A model generated the notes under the pieces. That model worked only from the letters and a program-made list of their open reading frames with translations, made no database searches and was not told the DNA's origin. Source: Balneolales bacterium (lineage in GTDB: Bacteria > Bacteroidota > Rhodothermia > Balneolales > Natronogracilivirgulaceae). From it: a stretch of DNA of 16,456 nucleotides. Below are positions 8,001 through 14,513 of the stretch, one piece after another. Both the position numbers and the translations under genes were made by a program. The stretch is taken from NCBI GenBank assembly GCA_007131625.1, contig SLQC01000307.1:1-16456 (forward strand), in the 5' to 3' direction. Every line of letters starts with the position of its first letter. The first letter of the stretch is position 1.

Positions 8001-9437
8001 ATGATTTTGCGCGATAATCTCCATCTTCTTCCAGATCTGAAACCTTCTGTTTTCTATCAGAGTTCTACGGCTGCCTCTATGAAGTTTTCGGCTCACACTT
8101 TGATGTCATCGGTTTCCACTTCGATATCTTCGGCTGACTCTATGAAATCCACGTCTTCCTCTTCGACTTCCTCGATTTCCTCGACTTCCTCGACTTCCAC
8201 TCTGAAATATCGGATTTTCGCTCTGTCTTCCCGGGTTTTCACCACTTTGTTGCCGATTTTTCTCATTTTTATATTACCAGCATTGATACTGATCCAGGGA
8301 TGCAGCAATAACACCCGGGAGCACGAATCACATCCTCCGGATTCGCGAACAAATGAACAGTCCCTGGTATCATCATCGACGAAAAACCATCACTCCGAAC
8401 CCTGGTCCATTGAGCCATTGCCGGATGGTGCTGCTACAATTGTTCGGGATATGTTCGGTCGAAATGTCGTGATCCCGAACGATGTGCAACGGGTCATTGG
8501 CCTGCGTGCAGGTGCACTTCGCATGCTCGCCTATCTAAATGCGATCGATCTGGTTTCCGGCATCGAGGAACCCGAACGGCGTTTCGACCGTCTCTACCTC
8601 TCGGCCTACCCCGAATTACGTGACCTGCCAACCATCGGTCCATTGATGGGCGGTGACACTGAACTGCTTGTAGCAGCTGGTCCCGACCTTCTTTTCCTTA
8701 CCTTTACAAACAAGACACAAGCCGACGAACTGCAGGCACGCACCGGAATCCCTGTAATCGCGCTCGAATATGGTGATTTCACCGATAGAAGCGAATACTT
8801 TTTCTCCTCGCTGCGCCTGATGGCCGCCGTACTCGGACGGGAGGAACGCGCCGACTCACTTATAACCGCTATCCATGAGTCTCTCTTAGAACTGGAAGAG
8901 CGCACATCGGGCATCCCGGAACCGGACCGTCCCCGAACTTACGTTGGCGGTGTATCCTACCGGGGCGCCCGCGGTATCACTTCCACCGAGCCGCACTATC
9001 CCCCTTTCCGGTTTTTGCAGGCCATCAACGTTGCCGGAGACATCGATCCGCGTCTCATCAACCCGGTTCAGGGGACTTATATCGACAAAGAGCAGCTCAT
9101 CCTCTGGGATCCCGACGTTCTTTTCGTCGATTTGTCCGGCATACACATAGCCGGACCCGAAATTTCTTCCCTCACACCACTCGCGCGCACTCTCACCGCA
9201 CTCCAAAGCGGAGAAGTCTATGGAGTATTGCCGTATAACAATTACGCGACCAACTACGAAGCCATCCTGGCCAATGCCTGGTACGCAGGAACCGTATTGT
9301 ATCCTGATCGTTTTGACGATATTGAACTCTCGGAAAAGGTGGATCACATATTCAAAATGTTTCTTGGAAAGCCATTATACGATGAGATCCGTGCTCAAAC
9401 CGGCGGCTACCGACGCCTTGATCAAGAATTGTTATGA
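8001..9437 (+). CDS. ABC importer substrate-binding lipoprotein (BtuF/FepB-type)
   Basis: This is a 478-residue protein of the periplasmic-binding-protein type 2 family, which captures iron-siderophores, heme or cobalamin and related metal chelates for a FecCD permease. Family signs are DMFGRNVVIPNDVQRVIGL, LVAAGPDLLFL, a central YVGGVSYRGARGITSTEP (314-331) and the C-terminal LYDEIRAQTGGYRRLD. A hydrophobic stretch of about 18 residues (83-100) ends in a lipobox LIQGC with Cys101, so it should be a lipoprotein. The Ser/Thr-rich leader before it (about residues 20-67) is odd for a signal peptide n-region. In-frame ATGs at 8079, 8103 and 8142 are alternative starts; no clear ribosome-binding site decides, so I give the longest. 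The stop overlaps the permease start (ATGA), showing coupling. The ligand cannot be read from sequence. Confidence 0.87.
   Translation: MILRDNLHLLPDLKPSVFYQSSTAASMKFSAHTLMSSVSTSISSADSMKSTSSSSTSSISSTSSTSTLKYRIFALSSRVFTTLLPIFLIFILPALILIQGCSNNTREHESHPPDSRTNEQSLVSSSTKNHHSEPWSIEPLPDGAATIVRDMFGRNVVIPNDVQRVIGLRAGALRMLAYLNAIDLVSGIEEPERRFDRLYLSAYPELRDLPTIGPLMGGDTELLVAAGPDLLFLTFTNKTQADELQARTGIPVIALEYGDFTDRSEYFFSSLRLMAAVLGREERADSLITAIHESLLELEERTSGIPEPDRPRTYVGGVSYRGARGITSTEPHYPPFRFLQAINVAGDIDPRLINPVQGTYIDKEQLILWDPDVLFVDLSGIHIAGPEISSLTPLARTLTALQSGEVYGVLPYNNYATNYEAILANAWYAGTVLYPDRFDDIELSEKVDHIFKMFLGKPLYDEIRAQTGGYRRLDQELL
8068..8146 (+). repeat. Direct repeat around two alternative start codons
   Basis: The 16-base sequence CGGCTGNCTCTATGAA occurs at 8068-8083 and 8131-8146, differing only at the N. 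The copies are 63 bases apart, a multiple of three and of nine, so reading frame is kept. Each contains an in-frame ATG (8079 and 8142). The following bases are also loosely similar, which suggests a decayed 63-base tandem duplication in the leader of the binding-protein gene. Confidence 0.7.
8163..8198 (+). repeat. Tandem 9-base repeat, four units
   Basis: Four consecutive units TCGACTTCC / TCGATTTCC / TCGACTTCC / TCGACTTCC lie in frame with the binding-protein gene and encode Ser-Thr-Ser or Ser-Ile-Ser. Less perfect Ser/Thr codon runs extend upstream to about 8100. The pattern is typical of replication-slippage expansion. It lies ahead of the hydrophobic core of the signal peptide. Confidence 0.9.
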
Positions 9438-10543
9438 CCGGAACCGGCCTGATTGACCAATATCGCCGTTACACACGAAACCGATTGTTCTTCATCTTAT
9501 TGGTGATAGCCGGAATCGTGGTAGTCGGACTTTATGCCGTCATATCCGGTGCCGCCGGCATCGCGATCAAGGACGTGATGTCCGTATTCACCGGCGGGGC
9601 CGACAATATCACGAATCAGATTGTGCTGCATATCCGCATGCCGCGGGTCCTTGCCGCGCTTCTTGCCGGCCTCGCCCTCTCCTCATCGGGAGCCGTAATG
9701 CAGAGCATCCTTCGCAACCCTCTCGCCTCGCCTTTTACTCTGGGTATTTCCGGCGCTGCGGCCTTCGGTGCGGCCTTTGCAATTGTAGTTTTGGGCGCAG
9801 GTAACATGTTCGACGGTTCCGCCCTTTTCGAAGACTTCTCTCCATCGATCGGATCCAGCTTCTTCGACCGGTTCGGCGACCGCTACCTCGTCATGGGTTC
9901 CGCCTTCATCTGGAGCATGACCAGTACATTCTTCATTCTGGCCATCGCCCGATACCGAGGCGTAACTCCCGAAGTAATGATCCTCGCCGGCATCGCCATC
10001 GGCTCCCTTTTCAGTGCAGGGGTATCTGCCATGCAGTATATGGCAACGGAAGCCGAACTCGCCGCCATCGTTTTTTGGATGTTCGGCGACCTTGGACGCG
10101 CAACCTGGCACGAGGTTGCCATCCTGTCTCTGCTTCTGATCCCAATACTCATCTTTTTTTCCATGATGTCCTGGAACTACAAATCGTTGCAGTCCGGCGA
10201 TGAATTTGCCCAAAGTCTCGGTGTGAATCCCTTCCGGATCAGGCTTTCCGGCATGCTGGTTGCGTCTCTGGCAACTGCTGTGGTGGTCAGTTTTTATGGC
10301 ATCATCGCATTTGTCGGATTGGTCGTACCCCATATCGTGCGCCGGTTTATCGGGGGCGACGAATCTTTCCTTATTCCCGCATCTGCCCTGTTCGGAGCAC
10401 TGTTTTTGCTGCTGTCTGATACAGTCGCCCGGACCCTGTTCTCCCCCGTTATTCTCCCGGTGGGCATTTTGACCTCCTTCATTGGTGCTCCCCTGTTTCT
10501 GTTTTTACTGCTTAAGGGCCTTGGAAAAAGTTATTGGACTTAA
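9434..10543 (+). CDS. ABC importer permease, FecCD/BtuC family
   Basis: This is a 369-residue polytopic inner-membrane protein with about nine or ten hydrophobic segments; the first spans about residues 13-38. Family motifs are RMPRVLAALLAGLALSSSG, the following MQSILRNPLASPFTLGISG, then PEVMILAGIAIGSLFSAG, and AIVFWMFGDLGRATW. A cytoplasmic coupling segment with SLGVNP and the C-terminal GIIAFVGLVVPHIVRR then SFIGAPLFLFLLLKG complete the match. It would form the dimeric channel for the substrate delivered by the upstream lipoprotein. A hydrophilic stretch of about 25 residues with Phe/Asp/Ser (about 119-145) sits between early membrane segments and appears longer than usual. The start overlaps the upstream stop by four bases, so the two genes are translationally coupled. 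Confidence 0.95.
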   Translation: MTGTGLIDQYRRYTRNRLFFILLVIAGIVVVGLYAVISGAAGIAIKDVMSVFTGGADNITNQIVLHIRMPRVLAALLAGLALSSSGAVMQSILRNPLASPFTLGISGAAAFGAAFAIVVLGAGNMFDGSALFEDFSPSIGSSFFDRFGDRYLVMGSAFIWSMTSTFFILAIARYRGVTPEVMILAGIAIGSLFSAGVSAMQYMATEAELAAIVFWMFGDLGRATWHEVAILSLLLIPILIFFSMMSWNYKSLQSGDEFAQSLGVNPFRIRLSGMLVASLATAVVVSFYGIIAFVGLVVPHIVRRFIGGDESFLIPASALFGALFLLLSDTVARTLFSPVILPVGILTSFIGAPLFLFLLLKGLGKSYWT

Positions 10544-10681
10544 ATGTCATCCTTTGGGATGTTGCATTCAGTTAATATTCAGCATCACCCTGACACTTCA
10601 TGATAATTCGTTGCGTTACTTCATAATATGATTATTACTTTTTTGGATTATTCGGGAAAATTCATCTGATTGCCGTCAAAT
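10544..10681 (+). promoter_or_regulatory. AT-rich gap before the ATPase gene
   Basis: This 138-base spacer separates the permease from its ATPase partner, which is unusual because the two upstream genes overlap. A short hairpin CATCC-TTTG-GGATG lies just after the permease stop, without a T-run. The rest is AT-rich, with TAATAT-like stretches and a run of T's around 10639-10644. It could hold a weak terminator and/or a separate promoter, but I see no convincing consensus promoter. Confidence 0.25.
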
Positions 10682-11437
10682 ATGAATATTACTTTGCGAG
10701 ATATTACTTTCAGCTACGACAAAGACCCGGTCTTGAATGGCATCAACGCGGCCATAGAACACGGCGACCTTGTCGCTCTTGTTGGTCCCAACGGATCGGG
10801 GAAAAGTACGCTGATCAAGTGCATCAACGGGATTCTGGCCGTCAGTGAGGGGGAAGTGCTGCTTGACGGCACAAACATCCGCACGATCCCGACAGCAGAA
10901 CGCGCCCGTAAAATCGCTTATGTCCCGCAAACAGAACATAAAGCAGTTCCAATGAAGGTTTTCGATGCCGTTTTACTCGGACGGAAGCCCTATATCTTCT
11001 TGAAACCATCCAACTCGGATCTCGAAATAACATCCGGCATTTTGAAACAATTCGACCTGGAAGATGTGGCCATGCGGGATGTACATACATTAAGCGGTGG
11101 ACAGCAACAGCGTGTTTTTATAGCCAGGGCGTTGAACCAGCAACCGGACATCCTTCTGCTGGATGAACCCACCGCCAACCTCGATTTGAAATATCAGATG
11201 GAGATTCTTGGGCTGCTCCGCTCTCTGACGCAGCAAAATATCACTATTGTCATTGCCATGCATGACATTAACATGGCTTCGCATTTTGCCAACCGGGTTG
11301 TGATGCTCAAACAGGGATCCGTCTTTGCCAGTGGTGGCCGGGAAATCGTTACAGCCGAAAATGTAGAGCAGCTGTTCCAGGTTAAAGTACGTATCATATA
11401 TGAAAACGGTACCCGGTTCATCGTTCCGGTTGAATGA
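10682..11437 (+). CDS. ABC importer ATP-binding protein (FepC/BtuD-like)
   Basis: This is a 251-residue nucleotide-binding subunit. An in-frame TTG at 10670 would add four residues, but the ATG gives MNITLRDITFSYD, the normal family start. Motifs in order are Walker A GPNGSGKST (35-43), Q-loop VPQ (Q83), signature LSGGQQQR (137-144), Walker B ILLLDEP (157-163), D-loop, and switch His H194 in AMHDINMA. All catalytic residues are present, so it should hydrolyse ATP to drive the upstream FecCD-type permease. It is on the same strand but separated from the permease by 138 bases. The KVRIIYENGTRFIVPVE C-terminus is usual for the iron-chelate/cobalamin class. Confidence 0.95.
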   Translation: MNITLRDITFSYDKDPVLNGINAAIEHGDLVALVGPNGSGKSTLIKCINGILAVSEGEVLLDGTNIRTIPTAERARKIAYVPQTEHKAVPMKVFDAVLLGRKPYIFLKPSNSDLEITSGILKQFDLEDVAMRDVHTLSGGQQQRVFIARALNQQPDILLLDEPTANLDLKYQMEILGLLRSLTQQNITIVIAMHDINMASHFANRVVMLKQGSVFASGGREIVTAENVEQLFQVKVRIIYENGTRFIVPVE

Positions 11438-11667
11438 CCCGATGGTATTCCTGTGTCGTTTGTTTAGCTGGTTGCGACAGCGGCCGGGTTACACATTTGA
11501 CCGGATTCAAATCATCTTCACAGAATGGGATTATGTTATTTTACAAGTACACATCCAATCGATAACGTATGATTTCGTAGTATACCTGCAGCTATGTCAA
11601 CCAGACCGCCCCGACCCATAAGCTAAAAACATCACCTGGGATACAGCCACTTATTAAAGATCCATTT
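11438..11667 (+). other. Spacer upstream of the TrmO-FmdE fusion gene
   Basis: This is a 230-base gap. I see no supportable gene, tRNA or known riboswitch fold. A plus-strand ORF running through it has no recognisable family and no start signal. TTG (11472-11474) followed 17 bases later by CACATTTG is a loose fit to a Bacteroidota-type promoter that could drive the downstream gene, but it is weak. Confidence 0.4.
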
Positions 11668-13059
11668 ATGAAGCCAAAACATTTCACCATGAAACCGGTG
11701 GGAATTGTTCACAGCAATTGTAATGATGTGAATGATGTCGCCCTGATGCGAGATTCTGTGAGTATTATCGAAGTGGAGGATGCATACGTGGAAGCGCTGT
11801 ACAAGATCGAATTTTGTGAGTATGTGGATGTCGTGTTTTATTTCCACAAGTCAGCGATTTCAGAAGAAACTTCAGGTGAAAAGTCCGGTGTGAAAAGCAG
11901 CAAGAAATTCGATTTAGAATCTTGTTCAAAAACCGGCCGGGAGTTTGATACAGAAACTTGTTCGAATGCCGGCCGGGGATCCCGCACACAGGCTTCTGCG
12001 TTGCGTCGCAAAACCAAATCCGGAGAGGAACGCGGTGTTTTTGCCTCGCGTGCACCATATCGGCCCAACTTCATCGGCATTACAACGGTGAAGATGCTAA
12101 GTCGCGACGGCAACCGTCTCCGCGTTACCGGTCTTGACGCCATCAATGGAAGTCCCGTACTTGATATCAAATCCTGCGACACCTCGCATCTTGACAACAT
12201 CTCGTCTGACGATATTCATAAATCCATTCTCAAATCCAATCCCCGCATTGCCATTCAAAAACATATCATGGCCGGTGATACAGAAAAGCTGCTGATTCTG
12301 GCCGCGCAAATTCACGGTCACTATTGTCCGGGCCTGGCAATGGGTGTGATGGCGGCAGTGCATGCGATGAAGGAGCTTCAGTCTGGCAATCATTATCCGA
12401 ACGGAAATCAGACCAGTATCGATTCCTCCGGCAATGATGGGCCATGCACCTTCACCGATTCTGACGGTTTGGAGGATCTGCTTGCCATCGTCGAAACCAA
12501 CAACTGTTTTTCGGATGGTGTACAACTGGTCACCGGTTGTTCGTTCGGAAACAACAGTTTGATTTATCACGATCTGGGAAAAACTGCGTTCACACTCACC
12601 CGGCGGGATGGAAACGGAATAAGGGTCATTTCCCGTCCGGATTCACAGTCCTATATCCGTTCAGCATTCCCCGATTTCAATGAGCGTTACAAGCGTGTAG
12701 TGTCAGATCAGGTACGCGACGAATCGGAAGTGGCCGCTTACAAAAAAAGCGGCGTCGAACGCTCTTTCGGAACACTGTCCCTGGATTTTGAACGGATATT
12801 CGACACGAAACGGGTCACGGTATCCATCCCGGATTATGCGCCAACTTATGAAAGCGAAATGTGTGCTCACTGCGGAGAAAGTGTGATGTCATTACGAACG
12901 ATGGATACAGACATGTCCATAAATGAAAAAACCGGATCAACTTCATTTGCCACCCCGGAAAAGGGGCTCTCCTCGACCCGCAAACCGAAACTTTGCCTCC
13001 GTTGTGCCGGAGCTCCGTTTTCGGTTCTCGACGGACACGGTATTCGTATTTCCGATTAA
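11668..13059 (+). CDS. TsaA/TrmO-like domain fused to FmdE-family domain with zinc finger
   Basis: This is a 463-residue two-part protein. Residues 8-155 resemble TrmO/TsaA, which uses SAM to methylate t6A37 of tRNA. The segments MKPVGIVHSN, GVFASRAPYRPNFIG (123-137) and VTGLDAINGSPVLDIK are recognisable. They are interrupted at about 61-121 by a hydrophilic insert containing a 12-residue tandem repeat. From about 205 the FmdE family (PF02663) begins with HGHYCPGLAMG (H216, H218, C220), then NNCFSDGVQLVTGCSFGN (C280, C291). A C-terminal treble-clef/ribbon-like finger follows with C399-x2-C402 and C443-x2-C446, separated by a long Ser/Thr/Lys-rich linker. FmdE proteins bind zinc and are suspected metal or cofactor handlers; their reaction is unknown. 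There is no signal peptide, so it is cytoplasmic. The neighbouring FecCD importer suggests a joint role in metal or metal-complex uptake. The start could also be the ATG at 11689. Confidence 0.88.
   Translation: MKPKHFTMKPVGIVHSNCNDVNDVALMRDSVSIIEVEDAYVEALYKIEFCEYVDVVFYFHKSAISEETSGEKSGVKSSKKFDLESCSKTGREFDTETCSNAGRGSRTQASALRRKTKSGEERGVFASRAPYRPNFIGITTVKMLSRDGNRLRVTGLDAINGSPVLDIKSCDTSHLDNISSDDIHKSILKSNPRIAIQKHIMAGDTEKLLILAAQIHGHYCPGLAMGVMAAVHAMKELQSGNHYPNGNQTSIDSSGNDGPCTFTDSDGLEDLLAIVETNNCFSDGVQLVTGCSFGNNSLIYHDLGKTAFTLTRRDGNGIRVISRPDSQSYIRSAFPDFNERYKRVVSDQVRDESEVAAYKKSGVERSFGTLSLDFERIFDTKRVTVSIPDYAPTYESEMCAHCGESVMSLRTMDTDMSINEKTGSTSFATPEKGLSSTRKPKLCLRCAGAPFSVLDGHGIRISD
11908..11979 (+). repeat. 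Two 36-base tandem repeats inside the TrmO-like domain
   Basis: Two adjacent 36-base units (11908-11943 and 11944-11979) encode FDLESCSKTGRE and FDTETCSNAGRG. They share F, D, E, C, S, G and R at matching positions. They lie in a hydrophilic insert absent from ordinary TrmO proteins. The repeat keeps frame and adds two cysteines, C86 and C98. Confidence 0.8.
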
Positions 13060-13100
13060 TTATTTCAGCCAGACACAAACCGTCCATCGACACAGCCCGC
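13060..13100. other. Convergent gap between the fusion gene and the GLUG-repeat gene
   Basis: Only 41 bases separate two converging genes. I see no strong hairpin with a T-run that would serve as a bidirectional terminator, so the transcripts may overlap. Confidence 0.5.
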
Positions 13101-14369
13101 TCATTTCATCAATAACATCTGCCTGCTCTTGGTTTGCGATTCTGTTTGAAGCCGGTACAGGTATGCACCACTGGGCAGAGTCGTGGCGTCAAAGCTTACT
13201 TCATATACTCCCGGGCTTTTATACTTATTCACAAGGGTTACCACCTGTTGGCCCAAGGCATTATACACATCCAGCCTCACATTGGTCGGTTCCGGAACTG
13301 CATAGCCGATCTGTGTCGTAGGATTGAATGGATTCGGATAATTTTGTCGGAGTTCCAATGTAGCAGGGAGTACTTCATTATCTGCTGACGTTGGTAAATC
13401 GAGGGCATCCACATCTTCCCAGTAGAGCGCGGGATATTCTTCGGTCAGGAGCCAGATCTTGTCAAAGTCCAATACAGACATGTTTTCAAATGCGGAAAGG
13501 CCTGTCATTTGGGATGTTGTGAGGCTGGTGATGCCATCCGGGTTACCCCAGCCAACCCCATTATTTTGTTGACTCGATTCCCTGTCCCAGTAGCTGGATA
13601 CAATGTTAGCTGTATTTAATCCAATAAGCCCCCCGACATAAAGACTTCCTTTCACTTTGCCGCTTGCATAAGAAGTAGAAACTAATCCATTACCCACGTT
13701 TACCCCAGCCAAGCCGCCAACTTCGTTTTCCCCGGTTACAAAGCCGAGTGCATAAGAGTCACTAATCTTTCCTTCATTTTCATTATATCCAACCAACCCG
13801 CCAACATTATCGTACCCCGAAACATCGCACGTGGCAAAGGAGTTGATAATCGACCCGGTATTCCACCCCACCAATCCACCGACATAAATTCTTCCCGAAA
13901 TAACCCCTGTTACTGATGAATTGCGAATCTCCCCCGCGTTGTATCCTACCAAACCACCGACGCGGTTAAGTCCGGTAATATGGAGATTTTGAAGTCTCGT
14001 ATTTATTATCCGGCCATTTTCGACCCGTCCGAACAATCCGGCATAAGCCAATGCCGGACAGACCGGGCAATAGACAATCGTCAAATCCGAGATGATAAAA
14101 CCGGCTCCATCATACGTTCCACTAAACGGGTATCCGGGAACCCCGATGGGTTGAAACCCCAGACTGTCATTCCAGGCTACCGCTTCACCGGCATCAATAT
14201 CATTGACCTGAATAAAATGCCTGTCCGTATGATTTCGGATTTCCTGCAATTGATCAATTGTCTCCACATGCCAGGGATCTTCTTCTGTACCAGACCCACC
14301 GGCAAACTTGGCTTGAACAATTGAATTTGAAAATGATATTAGTAGAATAACCAGTAAAAAATGTTTCAT
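13101..14369 (-). CDS. Secreted GLUG-repeat protein with Por-type C-terminal sorting domain
   Basis: From the ATG at 14369 this is a 422-residue protein. An ATG three codons upstream (14378) is the alternative, but MKHFLLVILLISFSNSIVQA is the more typical signal peptide. It opens with FAGGSGTEEDPWHVETIDQL, common at the start of GLUG-repeat proteins. About five GLUG repeats (VGGLVGYN/WN class) follow at about residues 135-265, a beta-helix-like surface fold. A linker containing ITSLTTSQM and EYPALYW follows. The last 80 or so residues are a type A sorting domain (QNYPNPFNPTT, VRLDVYNALGQQV, LPSGAYLYRL), the signal for type IX-like secretion and surface attachment. The role may be adhesion or matrix, but that is a guess. 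A CPVC motif (C101, C104) precedes the repeats. It is 135 bases downstream of the porin-like gene, with a hairpin between. Confidence 0.9.
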   Translation of the reverse strand: MKHFLLVILLISFSNSIVQAKFAGGSGTEEDPWHVETIDQLQEIRNHTDRHFIQVNDIDAGEAVAWNDSLGFQPIGVPGYPFSGTYDGAGFIISDLTIVYCPVCPALAYAGLFGRVENGRIINTRLQNLHITGLNRVGGLVGYNAGEIRNSSVTGVISGRIYVGGLVGWNTGSIINSFATCDVSGYDNVGGLVGYNENEGKISDSYALGFVTGENEVGGLAGVNVGNGLVSTSYASGKVKGSLYVGGLIGLNTANIVSSYWDRESSQQNNGVGWGNPDGITSLTTSQMTGLSAFENMSVLDFDKIWLLTEEYPALYWEDVDALDLPTSADNEVLPATLELRQNYPNPFNPTTQIGYAVPEPTNVRLDVYNALGQQVVTLVNKYKSPGVYEVSFDATTLPSGAYLYRLQTESQTKSRQMLLMK

Positions 14370-14451
14370 TATATGCATGCCCGGAGTTGACTGTCTACAT
14401 GGATATTAAAAAAAATAATTATGGGCTATGGGAATTACCGACATATTTTAA

Positions 14452-14479
14452 TGACAGGGCTTATAACTATAACCTGTCA
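14452..14479 (-). terminator. Strong inverted repeat between porin-like and GLUG genes
   Basis: On the minus strand a 7-base stem TGACAGG / CCTGTCA encloses a second dyad TTATA-GT-TATAA, with a two-base GC bulge on the 3' side. It lies 35 bases after the porin-like stop and about 80 bases before the GLUG gene start. No clean T-run follows (ATTAAAATA), so it may be an imperfect terminator for the porin-like transcript or a dimeric-regulator operator for the GLUG gene. The dyad is certain; the function is not. Confidence 0.5.
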
Positions 14480-14513
14480 AAATCATAAATTAATCAGCTT
14501 CAAATCAAACATT

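Noticed and set aside
8093..8314. Minus-strand acidic ORF rich in Glu and Val
   Set aside because: It is the antisense reading of the Ser/Thr repeat and signal peptide of the binding-protein gene; its Glu-rich repeat simply mirrors the 9-base units.
11503..11513. GGATTCAAATC resembling a tRNA T-loop
   Set aside because: The flanking bases do not form a T stem and no acceptor or anticodon arm is found nearby.
11400..11621. Plus-strand ORF of 73 codons overlapping the ATPase end
   Set aside because: It has no recognisable family or start signal and lies partly out of frame within the ATPase gene.
11620..11667. Possible cobalamin riboswitch (GCCACT-like box)
   Set aside because: Only a short GCCACTT match is present; the rest of the conserved B12-box and core is missing.
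13060..13100. Bidirectional terminator between convergent genes
   Set aside because: No stem of useful length with flanking T/A runs could be found in the 41 bases.
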